A stretch of DNA of 64,000 nucleotides from Perca fluviatilis (lineage: Eukaryota > Chordata > Actinopteri > Perciformes > Percidae). The translations under genes were made by a program, and so were the position numbers. The notes below the pieces were generated by a model. The model did not search any database, was not told the DNA's origin, and worked only from the letters and a program-made list of their open reading frames with translations. The stretch is taken from assembly GCF_010015445.1 (NCBI RefSeq), contig NC_053116.1:28426285-28490284 (forward strand), in the 5' to 3' direction. Position 1 is the first letter of the stretch. Every line of letters starts with the position of its first letter. Below are positions 1 through 10,459 of this stretch, one piece after another.

Positions 1-505
1 AAATTAAAGGTTGTCTCGGGTTCATTGACTGGAGGTTCTTGTACACGGATAGTAATTCTCTCACATGGGTCTTTTCCAGCTACATCTAAACACAGCCAAT
101 AGATACCCTGGTCTGCTTTGTTTACATTCCTCACTGTCACTATACTATCCCAGCTAGGTGACTGGCCATTCGACGGCTTTCTAACGAAGGTCGTTCTGGA
201 CGTCTGCTCGGTGTCAGCTTAGTAACCCTCGGAATCTGAGTGTTGGAAAACATGGTCCCAATTGGTACAGTACTCTGTGCAGAGATAGGCTTGGTTGGTA
301 TGCTCGGTTGTGTATCAGTGGTCAGATTCAGAGTCAGATTTGTAGCATTGATTTGGGTTATTTTCCTGTTTCTTAGTAGCTGCAGGTCGTGCCATATTAT
401 TGTTGACAGTATAATTCGTGCAGCTAAGAAGAGGAAACACATCGTTCCCCTGAGACCGCACAGTCCCGGAAGTCTAAAAGGATGCCACGGGCGTCTGCGG
501 TCCAT
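1..505 (-). pseudogene. Envelope-like or Ig-like surface protein fragment, frame-broken
   Basis: On the minus strand an open frame from 505 to 140 begins with a basic N-terminus and a hydrophobic segment like a signal peptide or signal anchor, followed by a Thr/Pro-rich stretch with N-glycosylation motifs (NAT, NLT). Around 140-200 the coding potential moves to another frame. That frame runs off the window edge and contains a D-x-G-x-Y-x-x-C signature with a second Cys about 10 residues later, like the end of an Ig V-type fold. This could be a relic of an endogenous-retrovirus envelope gene or of an Ig-superfamily receptor, and I cannot decide which. The frame change could be a mutation or an unseen intron. 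The gene is cut by the window start, so neither end nor function can be fixed. Confidence 0.3.
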
Positions 506-540
506 TTTTGGTTGGGCTTCTGGTTAGAGAGCCCCTTACT

Positions 541-946
541 GATGAGTCTAGTTCACTCTCTCCTCTAACATGGTTGAGGGATGCAATCTATATATATAGA
601 TATATACGTATATATGTATACATATATATTCTCTTCACTGGGTTTGAGACTGTCCACTAATAACACTTTTCTAGTCTAAAAGACCCCCTTTGTAGCCCAG
701 ACTCCCCTCTCCCACTTCGGATCGGTGAGACTAGACTCCTCAGCCCGCTCTGTCTCCCCCAGACAACCCAAATACCTTATTACAGTTTGATGAAGGTGAA
801 TCCAGGTGGTCCTTTCAGTGATTTCAAAGTGGTAGAAGCAGAGAGTAGGGCTTGATATGATTCCACCTAGGGCTGGACCATATATTTCGCTTTATCACTT
901 CAAGAAGCACCTATAGCCACCGGGTTCCTGATGTTAAGTCAAACAG

Positions 947-989
<43 letters not shown>

Positions 990-1020
990 AAAAAAGTTAT
1001 AAAATAACAGAAGTTAAATA
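541..1020. other. Non-coding stretch with AT repeat and poly-A tract
   Basis: I see no gene here. The stretch holds an alternating TA-rich microsatellite (about 587-630) and a run of about 38 A at 948-986, which could be the tail of a retroposed element on the plus strand; no recognisable body precedes it. Confidence 0.5.
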
Positions 1021-1119
1021 AATTAAAGCTGCGACCAGCGATGGATCCATCCCTCTCGCGCCAGTTGGTGTACCGGGCGGCGTCACGCCCTGCTCCTTGC
1101 TCCTTGCTCCTTTACTCAA

Positions 1120-1960
1120 GACTCTATGTCATACGGTTCATTAGCTGTGAAAAGGGGCGTGGCTAAAGCATAGGGGGCGGGTCAAACCATCGCCAATTTA
1201 AAAGGAAGTCTCTGCTGAGTTCAATGATATCTCACACTAGGGTCTACATCAAACGGGTCATTAGTTATAAAAGGGGCGTGGCTTAAATATAGGGGGCGAC
1301 AAACCATGACCAATGAATGAGGAAGTCTCTGCTGAGTTCGTTGATACCTCACATAAAACTCTACCTTAGATGGGTCAGCATTTATGAAAGGGGGCGTGGC
1401 ATGAACATAGAGGGCGGGCCAAACCATCACCAATGAAGAAGGAAGTCTCTGCTGAGTTCAATGATACCTCACACAAGACTCTACCTTAAAAGGTCCAAAT
1501 GTTCTGAAAGGGGGCGTGGCCTGCGTAAGTGGGCGTGGTTATATTATAGGGGGCAGCTCAGTATCACATGTAGACCACACATTCTAAGTTTCATGTAAAT
1601 CGGATGATGTTTGTCATATAGGGCGCATTTCCTGTTGCCAGCGGGGGGCGCTAACACCAAAAGTCAATTTTGGCCTGTAGGTGTCCTCAGGCCTGGACCG
1701 TTGTGATTCGTGAGAAATTTCGAGACCGCCAAATTTGGTGAGTTTTTGAACATGTTAAGCCCCTCAAAAAGCCAATTCATTTGACGGGAAAAGAATAGAA
1801 AGAAAGAAAGAAAGAAACAATAATTCCTTCAGTTTCAATAGGGCCTTCGTCGCTGTCGGCGCTCGGGCCCTAATAATTCCTTCACAATAATTCCTTCAGT
1901 TTCAATAGGGCCTTCGCCGCCGTCGGCGCTCGGGCCCTAATTATGTCGAAAAAAAGAACA
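1120..1960. repeat. 119-bp tandem repeat plus associated dispersed repeat
   Basis: Four diverged units each contain a GGGGCGTGGC core, at about 1154, 1273, 1391 and 1511, a period near 119 bp. The associated phrase GAAGTCTCTGCTGAGTT recurs at about 1205, 1323 and 1443. The array runs into a dispersed fish repeat ending in two copies of a G/C-rich block (TTCAATAGGGCCTTCG then GGCGCTCGGGCCC) at about 1829-1875 and 1880-1942. A short GAAA run lies at about 1800. I infer one composite non-autonomous element rather than a centromeric satellite, because only four units are present. Confidence 0.6.
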
Positions 1961-2199
1961 AATCCCCAAAGATAAATGTTTTGCAATAATGAACTACATA
2001 GTGTAAAAAAATTAAATAAATAAAAATGTGTCATCTAGCGAGTCCAAATAAAACAAAGTCTGTAGCGTAGCATGACAAACTCAGCAGAGTCTAATAGAAC
2101 AGCTATTTAAAATGAAATCTCATAGCTACCTGAGTTGGCTTCAATTAAAATCTCAACCAATGAACGGAGATGAATCAAACAAAACATGTTGTCTATTTC

Positions 2200-2420
2200 A
2201 GGGATCTTCAATATGGGGTAAGTGGCCCCTGGGTGGGTCCTCAGAGTCGATGCAAAGGGGGGGGGGGCCTGAATTAGTTGAAAGTTTTTTTTTTTTTATT
2301 AGAGTGTTAACATGAGTCCAGTATATTATTATCAGCAAATATAAATCCCCACTGCTCACTGGCTCACTCTCTAAAGATACGTCCACAGATACAGTAAATC
2401 TTAAAGATTCACCATGGCCC
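2200..2420. repeat. Dispersed repeat with poly-G and poly-T tracts
   Basis: Contains a run of about 10 G (near 2258) and a run of T (near 2286) in a context (GTGGCCCCTGGGTGGGTCCTC) that I recognise as a common fish interspersed repeat. No coding capacity is supported. Confidence 0.4.
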
Positions 2421-2996
2421 ATGCATGTTTAGCACTAAAACATGATTCGTAGAACCACAAAGACAGTCTTTAGAACATGGTAATAACTAGTTATTCCATG
2501 CACTAGACAGGTACATATCAGGGTGTTAGTACGCCCCACACATAGGCCCAGTAATATGCAAATGCATTCACACTAGATATAGCAGGGGGGCAGTGTTCCA
2601 TCTCCCTTTCAGGGTAAAGGGCTTAAAAAATGGCGAAGACAACAGGTGTGTATATGATTTGGGTCGCAACAGAAAGTAATAGTGTTGTCTGGTGTTTATA
2701 AAATCATCATGAATTAAAATGTTCCCTAGAGGTAGTGGCAGTAGAAAGAAAGTAACAATCATATAAATCAAATAAAAAAATGTACCTCAGTGTATTTAAC
2801 AGTATTGCTAAGTGTGAGCAACAGGAGCACAATGTATGTTTGACTGTCAAACGGGAGTGTGTGTGTGTGCATCTGGGAAGCCCCACCCTGTTTCCAGAGG
2901 GCTCACTAAGAAACCACACCCCGTTTGCAGTCAACCCTGAAATTTGAGCCATTGCACCGGGAAGCCACTGAGCAGCACACAACTTACAATGTAGAC

Positions 2997-3340
2997 CAGG
3001 GGTGTTAAACTCAAGGTCACGAAGGACTTCACTGGAAAATGAGAACCACATCAAGGGCCAGACATGTAGGTTATGGACAAACTTTTATGTTATCAAAAAA
3101 TGGAATGCCCCGCATAATCCTCTCACCCACAGTTAGAGAGACATAAAAATCATTAAAAAAAATAATTAGCAAAAGTGTCGTTAGCCATCATAGAAGAAAG
3201 TGGCCAAAAGCTTGAAAAACAAAATACAAAAAGCAACAAAACTTAGGTGGACCAAAATTGATTGTAAACCAAAAGTGTTATGCGGGTCGGATAAAAATCC
3301 ATTTGGCCCGCTGGCCTTGAATTTGACACACGTGCCCCAT
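2997..3340. mobile_element. hAT-type MITE (short non-autonomous element)
   Basis: The left end CAGGGGTGTTAAACTCA matches the canonical hAT/Charlie-like terminus, and the right end TTTGACACACGTGCCCC is its diverged inverse complement. The interior is A/T-rich and non-coding. I could not fix the 8-bp target duplication because the right terminus is mutated. Confidence 0.6.
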
Positions 3341-4507
3341 CCTAAAAATAAAAACTAAATAAAAGCAAGCTAAACCCTCAACTAGTTCCTGATAATAACC
3401 ATGTACGAGACAGCCGTTGTGTCCCAGAACTTAAAACCTTCTTTTCCAGACCTAAGTACAACTCAGAGCTATAAGCAACAAGAAAAGATTACGAAATGAA
3501 GTAGACATTGTGAGGCGCAGGTATATATGAGATATCAGTTTCAAAACTAAGCCAACCTCAACACAGCTGAGACAGATGGAGGCACGATAGATATGAGTGA
3601 AGCTGTCAGAACTGTGAGACTGTGCAACACACAGCAACTACTACTACAACAACTTTTTGAAGAAAAATGGTTGGAGACTTATAATCAATAATGGGGACAA
3701 TACATAACATTTCCGAAGAGCAATTTTTAAGGGGACACAAATAATACAGCCACAACTATACTGGTAGAGGACATGTGTCCACAGAGGAAAATCTTAATAC
3801 TTTACCATTATCCTTCTTTTCAGTGTTTCTCTCGATTCAATGAAAAAGCTAAATTTACCAAAATATTCTTCTTTAAAACCATGTATTTATTTTGAAGTTT
3901 ACAATCAAGCCACAAAAATACCTTAAAACATAATGTCTTATTTTGGAAAAGTGTCTCCATATATGAACTAACGTGACATTATATTATACTAACATAGCAA
4001 ACTTTTATTTGACTTTTCATGACTAATTTATTAATTCCTATTTGAGAAGAGTTATCTTCATCTAATGTCTAATGTGAATAAAATAGTCTTGAACCACCTA
4101 CTTACTACATGTCTGTCACTATCGAGGGCAGATCCTAACATGCAGCAGACAGTGGACCAAACCACTGTGAGGCCAGGGAGGGGGAACTCAAAATGTTTCT
4201 TAATGTTTCTAAACTTAAAATCTACCTCGCCCTTTTTCATCTGGCCCAACAGGGACAGAGAAAAAGCATACAAAAAGTAAACACGGATAAATACTGTTTT
4301 CAGGTAGGAAATTGATTGTGGAAGTTAACCTTATAACTTTTAATGAAATGTGGGTTTCACAAGTTATTGCAATTTAATTTCACAATGTCCATCAGTTAAT
4401 GGCATTATGGGAAGACATATTTTCCGTCATTGATAGGAAAACTGTCCTAATGAAGCTCAGCGCAAATTCTTTCAGGAAGACGTCATTAACCCAATCACTA
4501 CTCATTC
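3341..4507. other. Unremarkable intergenic DNA
   Basis: The short open frames here show no family signature. A/T-rich, without tandem repeats or terminal repeats that I could recognise. Confidence 0.5.
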
Positions 4508-4511
4508 TTAA

Positions 4512-6176
4512 AGGGATACTTCACCGATTTAGCATTCAGCTTTGTATCAGTAGAAACCCTATAGTATTTCTGAATGACCGTGCCTCCCTCCCTCATGTCC
4601 CCCTGAGACGAGAGATCTCTGCATTTGGGGCCTGGAAAAAATCTTCCGATGACGTAAAATGACGATTTTTGCATCATCGGAAGATTTTTGGGCCAGAGGC
4701 AAGGACTACAGCCAGTAGTAGGTTCTACTTCCGTATGTTTTCAACACGCCCACAGGGGTTGGACTGCCCGAGTCTGGCGGGGTGGGTATTCCCGAATGAA
4801 AACGACTGTCAGCCATCTTGAATCTTCGCTAAACAGGCTCGTTTTGTTTTCAGCAGAAAACATTTACAACAATTATCTGCATTCAAACTACCGGACGTGT
4901 GTACCACCGGGATACATCGGTACAGATCGGAGAATATGCAGGAAACGTTATTACAGACGGCAATACTCGGCACACTACCGAGCCTTCGCCTGCACGGAGA
5001 CCAGCGGTGGGCGCCAATGCCGCTAGCCGGCTAGGGGACATCCTCATCGGCTGGTGGAAAGCTACGCTGCTGTCCACCTGTCCCATCCATCCTGCTTGCA
5101 AGTGTCTGCTCATTAAACAACAAGCTGGACTACATCCTCCTTCAACGAAACTCCCAACGTGATTTCAGTGACTGCTGTGTTTTTGTTGTTGTGGAAACAT
5201 GCCTGAACAACAGTGTACCGGAACCGGGACTATCCAGCTACCAGGCTGCTCTCGCCGGCCCGTGGAGGTGGGCTGTGTTAAACGGACTGGTGTAGAAATA
5301 AAATCCAACTAGCTACTGCTAACTGCTGGTGGAGCTTGTGACTGTTAAATGCCGACATTCCACGCTAATTCACGCCTGTGTTTATACTCCGTGTTTAGCT
5401 ACACCAATGCTAGTATGCGTTAGCTGAACTTTACGGATCCTGCTTGCAAGTGTCCGCTCATTTAGACCACAAACTGGACTACATCCAACTTCAACGAAAC
5501 TCCCAACGTGAGTTGAGAGACTGCTGTGTTTTTGTTGTTGTGGAAACATGCCTGAATAGTGTACTGGACTGTCCAGCTACCAGGCCTGCTAGCCCTCCGA
5601 GCTAGAGATGCTCTGTCGCCAGGTAAAAGAGGTGGGCTGTGTTAACACCGAGTGGGCGCAGAAATGTGGTGATTTGTATCCATTTAACTGCTAACTGCTG
5701 GTGAGTTTGTGACTGTTAAATGCCGACCATTCTACATTGCACGCTAATTCACGGCTGTGTTTATGCTCGGTGTTTACAGCCCACCAAGCGCTAATGCTAG
5801 TATGTGTTAGCTGAACTTTACGGAGCCTATAAAGTGTGTGTACTAAATGTAGCCTGTTTCGTATGTCGTTTTTATATAATGTCGTTGAGTCACGATGAAA
5901 CGTTGTTTCATGTATATGGTTGAAATAAAACACGCTTGAGTTGAGTTGGATGCCTCGGTCTGTCTGTGAAGCGGTAGGCGTGGCTTGGGAGTGGACTCAA
6001 AGCAACGAAGCAGGTGCATTCTGGGATTTGGTGTTTTTCATCCATATAAGACCAAAACACATTTTCTGGCTTTTGTCGGCCTAGAAGGCACCAATTTAAA
6101 AAAATATTTCACATTTCTACTACATAAGTGACCAAATTTAAAGATATATTCAGCTTTCCAGCGGTGAAATATTCCT
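4512..6176. mobile_element. TTAA-flanked non-autonomous DNA transposon with doubled LINE-like segment
   Basis: Flanked by TTAA at 4508-4511 and 6177-6180. The left end AGGGATACTTCACCG and the inverse complement of the right end, AGGAATATTTCACCG, match at 12 of 15 positions. TTAA targets are used by piggyBac and Kolobok elements; no transposase is present to tell which. Inside, two tandem segments (about 5,089-5,438 and 5,439-5,820) share an opening such as CCTGCTTGCAAGTGT and a middle such as GACTGCTGTGTTTTTGTTG. The first translates into a piece resembling the start of a LINE endonuclease domain (LNNKLDYI ... ETCLN); the second copy is frame-disrupted. Confidence 0.65.
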
Positions 6177-6180
6177 TTAA

Positions 6181-6260
6181 ATTAAATCAGCTGTTCAAGA
6201 AGTGACGCTGTCAGTTAAACCAATCAGACTTGGCCACGAGATTCAAGGGCCAATAACAGC
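6181..6260. repeat. Left part of a possible older LTR-like repeat, split by the 6266 insertion
   Basis: The sequence on the two sides of the LTR retrotransposon (6,181-6,260 and 8,407-8,728) would be continuous without the insertion. The right part has a poly-A signal (AATAAA near 8685) and a promoter-like A/T box, as in an LTR. The identity is a guess. Confidence 0.25.
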
Positions 6261-6265
6261 CTTAC

Positions 6266-6656
6266 TGTTATGGTTTTGGTCTTGTCTTATTTTGGTAGTC
6301 TGTTTTCTGTGTTGTCTTTTGCTCAGTTTCCTGTTTTATTTTGAAGTCTCTGGTTTTCTGTCTTGTCTTGTCCTATTTACTTCCTGTCTTGTGTTTCCCT
6401 CCCTTTTTGATTGCTCTGCCCAGCCTAATGTGTTTCACCTGTTTCCCAGCCCTTGTGTCACCTGTCTTGTGTTTTCTCATTAGTCTGTGTATTTAGTCTT
6501 TGTGTTTCCCCTTGTCCTTTGTCAGGTCATTGTTTGTGTTTGTGAGTTTCATCATTAAATCCTCGTTTTCAACTTACTCCTGCCTGCCTGCCTGCCTGCC
6601 TGCTCTCTGCATTTTTGGGTCCGCCATTCCCTACTCCTCCCCGTCACAACCTGACA
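6266..6656 (+). repeat. 5' long terminal repeat
   Basis: Begins TGTTATGGTTTTGG and ends CACAACCTGACA. Matches 8007-8401 almost base for base. An ATTAAA poly-A-type signal lies near its 3' part (around 6554), just before a CCTG microsatellite. Confidence 0.8.
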
Positions 6657-6672
6657 TAATGACCTGACCATC

Positions 6673-6867
6673 ATGGACCCAGCGGAGAAACTTCTTTTCA
6701 CCAAGAAGGTGTTGGAATTTGGCTTGACTGTGCAGTGTTTGCTCTGCTCTGAGCCAGACCGGCACCCTCCTCTCCTGGAGAAGCTCGCCATTCAGCGACA
6801 GTGGTTGGCAGAGAGGCCTTGGGTGAGTCACTTTGTTCCCCAGCTGGAGGAAGTCAAGCCGTGCTAA
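6673..6867 (+). CDS. Truncated Gag-like open frame of the LTR element
   Basis: A 64-residue open frame begins 17 bases after the 5' LTR with MDPAEK and ends at a stop. Position and start resemble Gag of fish Ty3/Gypsy-type elements. No zinc knuckle is present and the following reading frames have no Gag features, so the product is at most a remnant. Confidence 0.4.
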   Translation: MDPAEKLLFTKKVLEFGLTVQCLLCSEPDRHPPLLEKLAIQRQWLAERPWVSHFVPQLEEVKPC

Positions 6868-8006
6868 AGCGTTTTCTACAAGCCACCCCAGTACTCACCC
6901 ACCACCAGCCTGCCCCCCCCAGTCGGCCAACACCGTAGCGCGGTGTGTGCTTTGTCAGCCCGCTACTTTGCCAGCTTCCCCAGAACTCTTGGGAGACTGC
7001 TCAGACGCTACCCTGCGTCTTCACGGGACCCGTGGAGGCGTGGCGAGGGCGTCGCTCTTCAGCCATCCCAATCCACGTGCCTGTGGCTCACAGCCCGTCA
7101 GGCCCGCCCCACTGCAGCCCGGTCGCGCGTTCCAGTCGCCACGCAGCCCGCCTGCACAGCTGGTGCGTGTTCCTGCGCGTTGGCTGATGCGTTCCTGTGG
7201 TGTGCAGTCTCCTGCTCTGGTCCCTGTTGGTGTGCAGCCCTGTTTTGCAGCTCCTGTTATTCTGGTTCACTGTTGCTCGTAGCCTTCCGACCTCTACTCT
7301 CTACACCTGGTAGTTTCACTCTGCCACCAGTAACCCCTCTCCCTGCTGTCCCTAGGCTTGGCTGTAGCGCTTGTCCCCACTACCCCTGTTGCACTGCTAG
7401 CACCTGCTCGCTAGTGCAGCTCTAGCAGTCCTGACTCGCAGCTACCTAGCTGGTCCTGACTACTAGCTTGAGCTCTAGCAGCTCCTGCTCGAGCTACCTA
7501 GCAGCCCGGCTGACTCTTGCCTGGCTCCAGCCCGTGCTGCTTGGTCCGCGCTGCTCTGCTGGTCGCCTGCTCTTGGCTGCGCTGCTCTTCTGCTCGCCTG
7601 ACTCTTGCCTGGCTCCAGGCTGACCGTTGCTTCCCGGCCCGGGGTTTCAGCTCATTGCCTGCAGGTGGGGGTGCCCGCCGGCCAGGGGTTCGGCCGCCGC
7701 CGGCGAGGGTATGGCCGCCCGCCCGGCGGGGACTTCGCCCGCCGGCCGCCTGAAGCATCCTGCCCTCGCCCGGTCGCCTGTGGGATTCTGCCTTCTCTGT
7801 GGCCCCTGTCCCCCAGTCTCGTGTTTCCCGTGCCCGGTTCTTTCGTTTTCCCCCTTGGACCCCCTCCGACTCCCCCTCCTACGTGGTTTTTTTGATTTGG
7901 GTCGTCCCTCCTCCGGCCCCTCCGCCCTCCCTGGGTTGGTTTTTTGCTCCTTGGTTGGTTTGTTTTGTTGTTTTTGTGGACATCTGGGATCTGTCCTTGG
8001 GGGTAC

Positions 8007-8401
8007 TGTTATGGTTTTGGTCTTGTCTTATTTTGGTAGTCTGTTTTCTGTGTTGTCTTTTGCTCAGTTTCCTGTTTTATTTTGAAGTCTCTTGTTTTCT
8101 GTCTTGTCTTGTCCTATTTACTTCCTGTCTTGTGTTTCCCTCCCTTTTTGATTGCTCTGCCCAGCCTAATGTGTTTCACCTGTTTCCCAGCCCTTGTGTC
8201 CCCTGTCTTGTGTTTTCTCATTAGTCTGTGTATTTAGTCTTTGTGTTTCCCCTTGTCCTTTGTCAGGTCATTGTTTGTGTTTGTGAGTTTCATCATTAAA
8301 TCCTCGTTTTCAACTTACTCCTGCCTGCCTGCCTGCCTGCCTGCCTGCTCTCTGCATTTTTGGGTCCGCCATTCCCTACTCCTCCCCGTCACAACCTGAC
8401 A
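8007..8401 (+). repeat. 3' long terminal repeat
   Basis: Near-identical direct copy of 6266-6656, preceded by a weak purine tract (CTTGGGGGTAC) and followed by the duplicated host pentamer CTTAC. Confidence 0.8.
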
Positions 8402-8406
8402 CTTAC

Positions 8407-8728
8407 AACTCTGCTTTAAATCTGTTCTCTCCTTGTGCTGTCAGCTGTCGTTTCAGGCAAAGCGCTCGACCCTCCTCCTCCCCTGCCGCCTCCGGTTGTG
8501 TTTCTCCCGGCTACCCGCTCCGTTGCCTCTTCGGTCCGGTCTCTGGTCTCTTCGCCGCCGCCACCAATGTCTGGGCTCCGTCGGGGGGTTATGTTCCTAT
8601 TCCCTACCCCTTTAAGAAGATTAATAATTCGATGGAGTCCAATCTCCAAAAGACTTTGTACATTCAATATCATACAGTTGTACAATAAATATCTTTGCAT
8701 GTCTGCAAACGAAGTCTCTCCTGATTGA
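8407..8728 (+). repeat. Right part of the LTR-like host repeat
   Basis: Resumes after the inserted retrotransposon. It is C/T-rich, then carries AATAAA near 8685 and a downstream T/G-rich stretch, like the R-U5 part of a retroviral-type LTR. I saw no second copy in the window. Confidence 0.25.
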
Positions 8729-8879
8729 ATTTATATATGGGACAGAGGAAAGGCAAAAAGTAGGTCAATGGTCAATTTGACTTCTGAGTGAAGAGTAACT
8801 GTTGTAATGTAAGTCTATACAATTCAGCGACACATGGCACCGCAGCCAACCAGCATATCTACAGGAGCACTAAGAATTT

Positions 8880-9285
8880 GACATGTCAACTTCGGACTGA
8901 AATGGGTTTCCTCAGGAGGATGGCTGGCGTCTCCCTTAGAGATGGGGTGAGAAGCTCAGTCATCCGTGAGGAGCTCGGAGTAGAGCCGCTGCTCCTTCGC
9001 ATCGAAAGGAGCCAGTTGAGGTGGTTCGGGCATCTGGTAAGGATGCCCCCTGGGCGCCTCCCTAGGGAGGTGTTCCAGGCACGTCCAGCTGGGAGGAGGC
9101 CTCGGGGAAGACCCAGGACTAGGTGGAGGGATTATATCTCCAACCTGGCCTGGGAACGCCTTGGGATCCCCCAGTCAGAGCTGGTTAATGTGGCTCGGGA
9201 AAGGGAAGTTTGGGGTCCCCTGCTGGAGCTGCTCCCCCCGCGACCCGACACCGGATAAGCGGAAGAAGATGGATGGATGGATGGA
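8880..9285 (+). mobile_element. LINE 3' end (RTE/Rex-like) with GGAT-type tail
   Basis: The frame from 8788 to 9258 contains the C-terminal pattern typical of fish LINE ORF2 ends: a W-F-G-H-L-V-R-M core, then GRRPRGRPRTRWRD, then a W-E-R-L-G-I-P-Q-S run. After the stop comes the short GATAAGCGGAAGAAG 3' UTR and a GGAT/ATGG microsatellite tail, which is how these elements end. The 5' portion is missing, as in most dead-on-arrival copies. Confidence 0.75.
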
Positions 9286-9745
9286 ACTTTGGACCTCCAA
9301 GACCAATTTGTGGGGCTGCAGGGTTTATTGGGCAGCCTCATTAGGGTTGGGGCCATTGTGGAGCCTGTTGGTTTTGGCAACTTGGGTCCTGCTGGTCTGA
9401 AATCTGAGGCCTTATACTATACTCTTAACAAAATAATCCTACAATTGGAAGAATGACGTTGTGGGTTTGAAATTGAAAGCCCCGTACACATGAATGGGAA
9501 ACGTGACGTCATTTGTACTAGTAAGAATGACATTGTGGAGATCTGAAATGACACTCGTCACCTCCAAGAACAACTCTTTGGTAGACTTCTTGATCTGTGA
9601 AGTACAATCAGCTGATCATGAAATTATTTCTATGTACCGTGAGAAGACAGACAAAAGTGAGGGACAATAGGACAATGTGGCACGTCAGATGTGTTATTGG
9701 GTTCAGTTTTCTTTGTTGACATCATCCACCGTATGACAGTATTAA

Positions 9746-10455
9746 AGCGCCCATATTATGCTCATTTTCAGGTTCATAACTGTATTTTAAGGTTGTACCA
9801 GAATAGGTTTACATGGTTTAATTTTCAAAAAACGCCATATTTTTGTTGTACTGCACAGCTCTCTCTCACTGCTGCAGATCCTCTTTTCACCTGGTTTCTG
9901 TTTTAGCTACAGAGTGAGACCTCTTTTCATCTTCTTCTTCACTACTATCTTTGACTGCACTCGCACATGCTCAGTAGTTCAGATGTAGATCATGTCAGCT
10001 AGCTAACTCTAGAGACAGTAAAAGAGAGCCTGTTTCTCCAACTTTGGTCAGTTACAAGGCAGATTAGCTGGGAGACTTCTAAATGAGGGCACACATGTAA
10101 GTAGTTCTTTTGTAGATTATGGTGAACTTGTGTGTGTTGTAGCAGTGCTTTGCTATTGAGAACGACGTAGCATGCTAGCGTTGGCATTAGCGTTAGCATG
10201 CTAATGCTAACAGTTAGCATGCTAACGAGCTAACGGTTGTGGTTAGCCAGCTCATTTCGGACTGTGACGTCACAGTCCGAGCCGATTTTGAACAGCTCAC
10301 CAGGAGACTGAAGGCAGGACACATTCAGAAACCGTATCTCACTCAAAACAGCATGGATGGATTTTTTTCAAAGTTTGTATGTGTGTGGAAGCACCAGAGA
10401 CACAAAAGAACACCCCAAATCCCAGAAAAAGTGATTTTTTCATAATATGGGCACT
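9746..10455. mobile_element. TTAA-flanked MITE 1
   Basis: Flanked by TTAA at 9742-9745 and 10456-10459. The left end AGCGCCCATATTATG and the inverse complement of the right end, AGTGCCCATATTATG, differ at one position. The interior includes a GCTAGC/GCATGCTAA-rich palindromic stretch near 10,160-10,235. No transposase. TTAA targeting suggests a piggyBac or Kolobok parent. Confidence 0.7.
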
Positions 10456-10459
10456 TTAA

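Larger units (their letters stand above)
6266..8401 (+). mobile_element. LTR retrotransposon, pol-less, with flanking LTRs and CTTAC target duplication
   Basis: The 5' LTR spans 6266-6656 (391 bp) and the 3' LTR 8007-8401 (395 bp). They differ by a few substitutions and one extra GCCT unit in a CCTG-repeat tract, so the insertion is fairly young. Both LTRs run TG...CA. The host duplication CTTAC lies at 6261-6265 and 8402-8406. The internal region is only 1,350 bp. It starts with a short open frame beginning MDPAE at 6673, suggestive of a Ty3/Gypsy-type Gag start, and continues as C/T-rich, G+C-rich DNA with no protease, reverse transcriptase or integrase. Mobilisation would have needed a full-length relative. 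Superfamily assignment rests on the Gag start and 5-bp duplication only. Confidence 0.8.

Noticed and set aside
6833..7425. Two overlapping frames of about 150 residues in C-rich DNA
   Set aside because: Low-complexity, Pro/Ala/Ser-rich, no motif, inside the LTR element; open because the DNA has few A/T-rich stops.
7498..8224. Several overlapping frames on both strands
   Set aside because: Frames in the G+C-rich internal region and LTR; one of them simply repeats the LTR translation seen at 6202-6483.
10160..10235. GCTAGC/GCATGC palindrome cluster as a regulatory site
   Set aside because: This is the common GCTAA-type simple sequence inside a MITE.
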